Shown here piece by piece: positions 5,201-5,245 of a stretch of DNA of 5,245 bases (the stretch's first letter is position 1; each line of letters starts with the position of its first letter). Source of the DNA: JTS-RE9 sp964649195 (GTDB lineage: Bacteria > Planctomycetota > Phycisphaerae > Phycisphaerales > Phycisphaeraceae); assembly GCA_964649195.1 (NCBI GenBank), contig CAZYPK010000238.1, positions 1-5,245 on the forward strand. Direction: 5' to 3'. Position numbers and translations under genes: made by a program. The notes under the pieces were generated by a model, which did not search any database, was not told the origin of the DNA, and saw only the letters and a program-made list of their open reading frames with translations.

Positions 5201-5245
5201 ATTGCGAAGCCGCAAGCGGCTTGGGTGTGAGGTTATTCAGGAATC
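5201..5245. repeat. Partial second copy of the 85-bp element, cut by window end
   Basis: On the plus strand this segment matches the reverse complement of 1221-1266 in 38 of 46 aligned columns. It includes the inner palindrome GCCGCAAGCGGC (5209-5220) and the terminal sequence GGTTATTCAGGAA. The other terminus is missing: sequence leading towards the GC-rich hairpin repeat takes its place. The outer end may continue beyond the window. Confidence 0.65.

Larger units (their letters stand above)
4738..5245. other. Gene-free region of stacked repeats
   Basis: No reading frame in these 508 bp looks like protein. In order, the region holds the leader of the minus-strand PH-domain gene, an 18-bp dyad (4797-4814), a small GC hairpin CGCCC-TTCC-GGGCG (4848-4861), non-repetitive sequence to about 4950, a long imperfect inverted repeat (4953-5097), a GC-rich hairpin repeat (5143-5185) and a partial 85-bp-type element reaching the window edge. 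The 60-codon frame at 4946-5128 is a translation of the inverted repeat. Confidence 0.7.

Overview
The window is a GC-rich bacterial chromosomal segment. It carries four complete protein genes separated by intergenic spaces crowded with small repeats. The coding style is high-GC with few clear Shine-Dalgarno sites. The spacers contain AT-rich GATTTGA-like tracts and GC-rich hairpins built on CTGGGCCGGGGCTT. This combination suggests a planctomycete (Phycisphaerae-like) or a relative. That assignment is inferred from style, not from a marker gene.

Layout: 1-163 is a leader with a GC-rich hairpin repeat and a 20-bp tandem duplication. 164-1156 (+) encodes a class 1B dihydroorotate dehydrogenase (pyrD). 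1157-1398 is a repeat cluster in which an 85-bp element with terminal inverted repeats interrupts an AT-rich GATTTGA tract. 1399-1839 (+) encodes a minimal zinc metallopeptidase of the Zincin_1 type. 1840-2220 holds a long imperfect inverted repeat (two 38-nt arms) and a TATAAT-type promoter candidate. 2221-4047 (+) encodes a 608-residue HlyD/MacA-type periplasmic adaptor. 4048-4260 lies between convergent genes and holds two oppositely oriented GC-rich hairpin repeats. 4261-4737 (-) encodes a two-helix membrane protein with a bacterial PH domain. 4738-5245 has no convincing gene. It holds a perfect dyad upstream of the PH-domain gene, a second long inverted repeat, another hairpin repeat and a partial second copy of the 85-bp element.

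The four genes do not form an obvious pathway. pyrD serves pyrimidine synthesis, the adaptor serves export across the envelope, and the metallopeptidase and PH-domain protein have no specific known role. The adaptor has no ATPase, permease or outer-membrane factor beside it here. The most unusual content is non-coding: at least three short repeat families, each present two to four times within about 5 kb. They look like REP/BIME-type or MITE-like sequences. No transposase, RNA gene or CRISPR array is visible.
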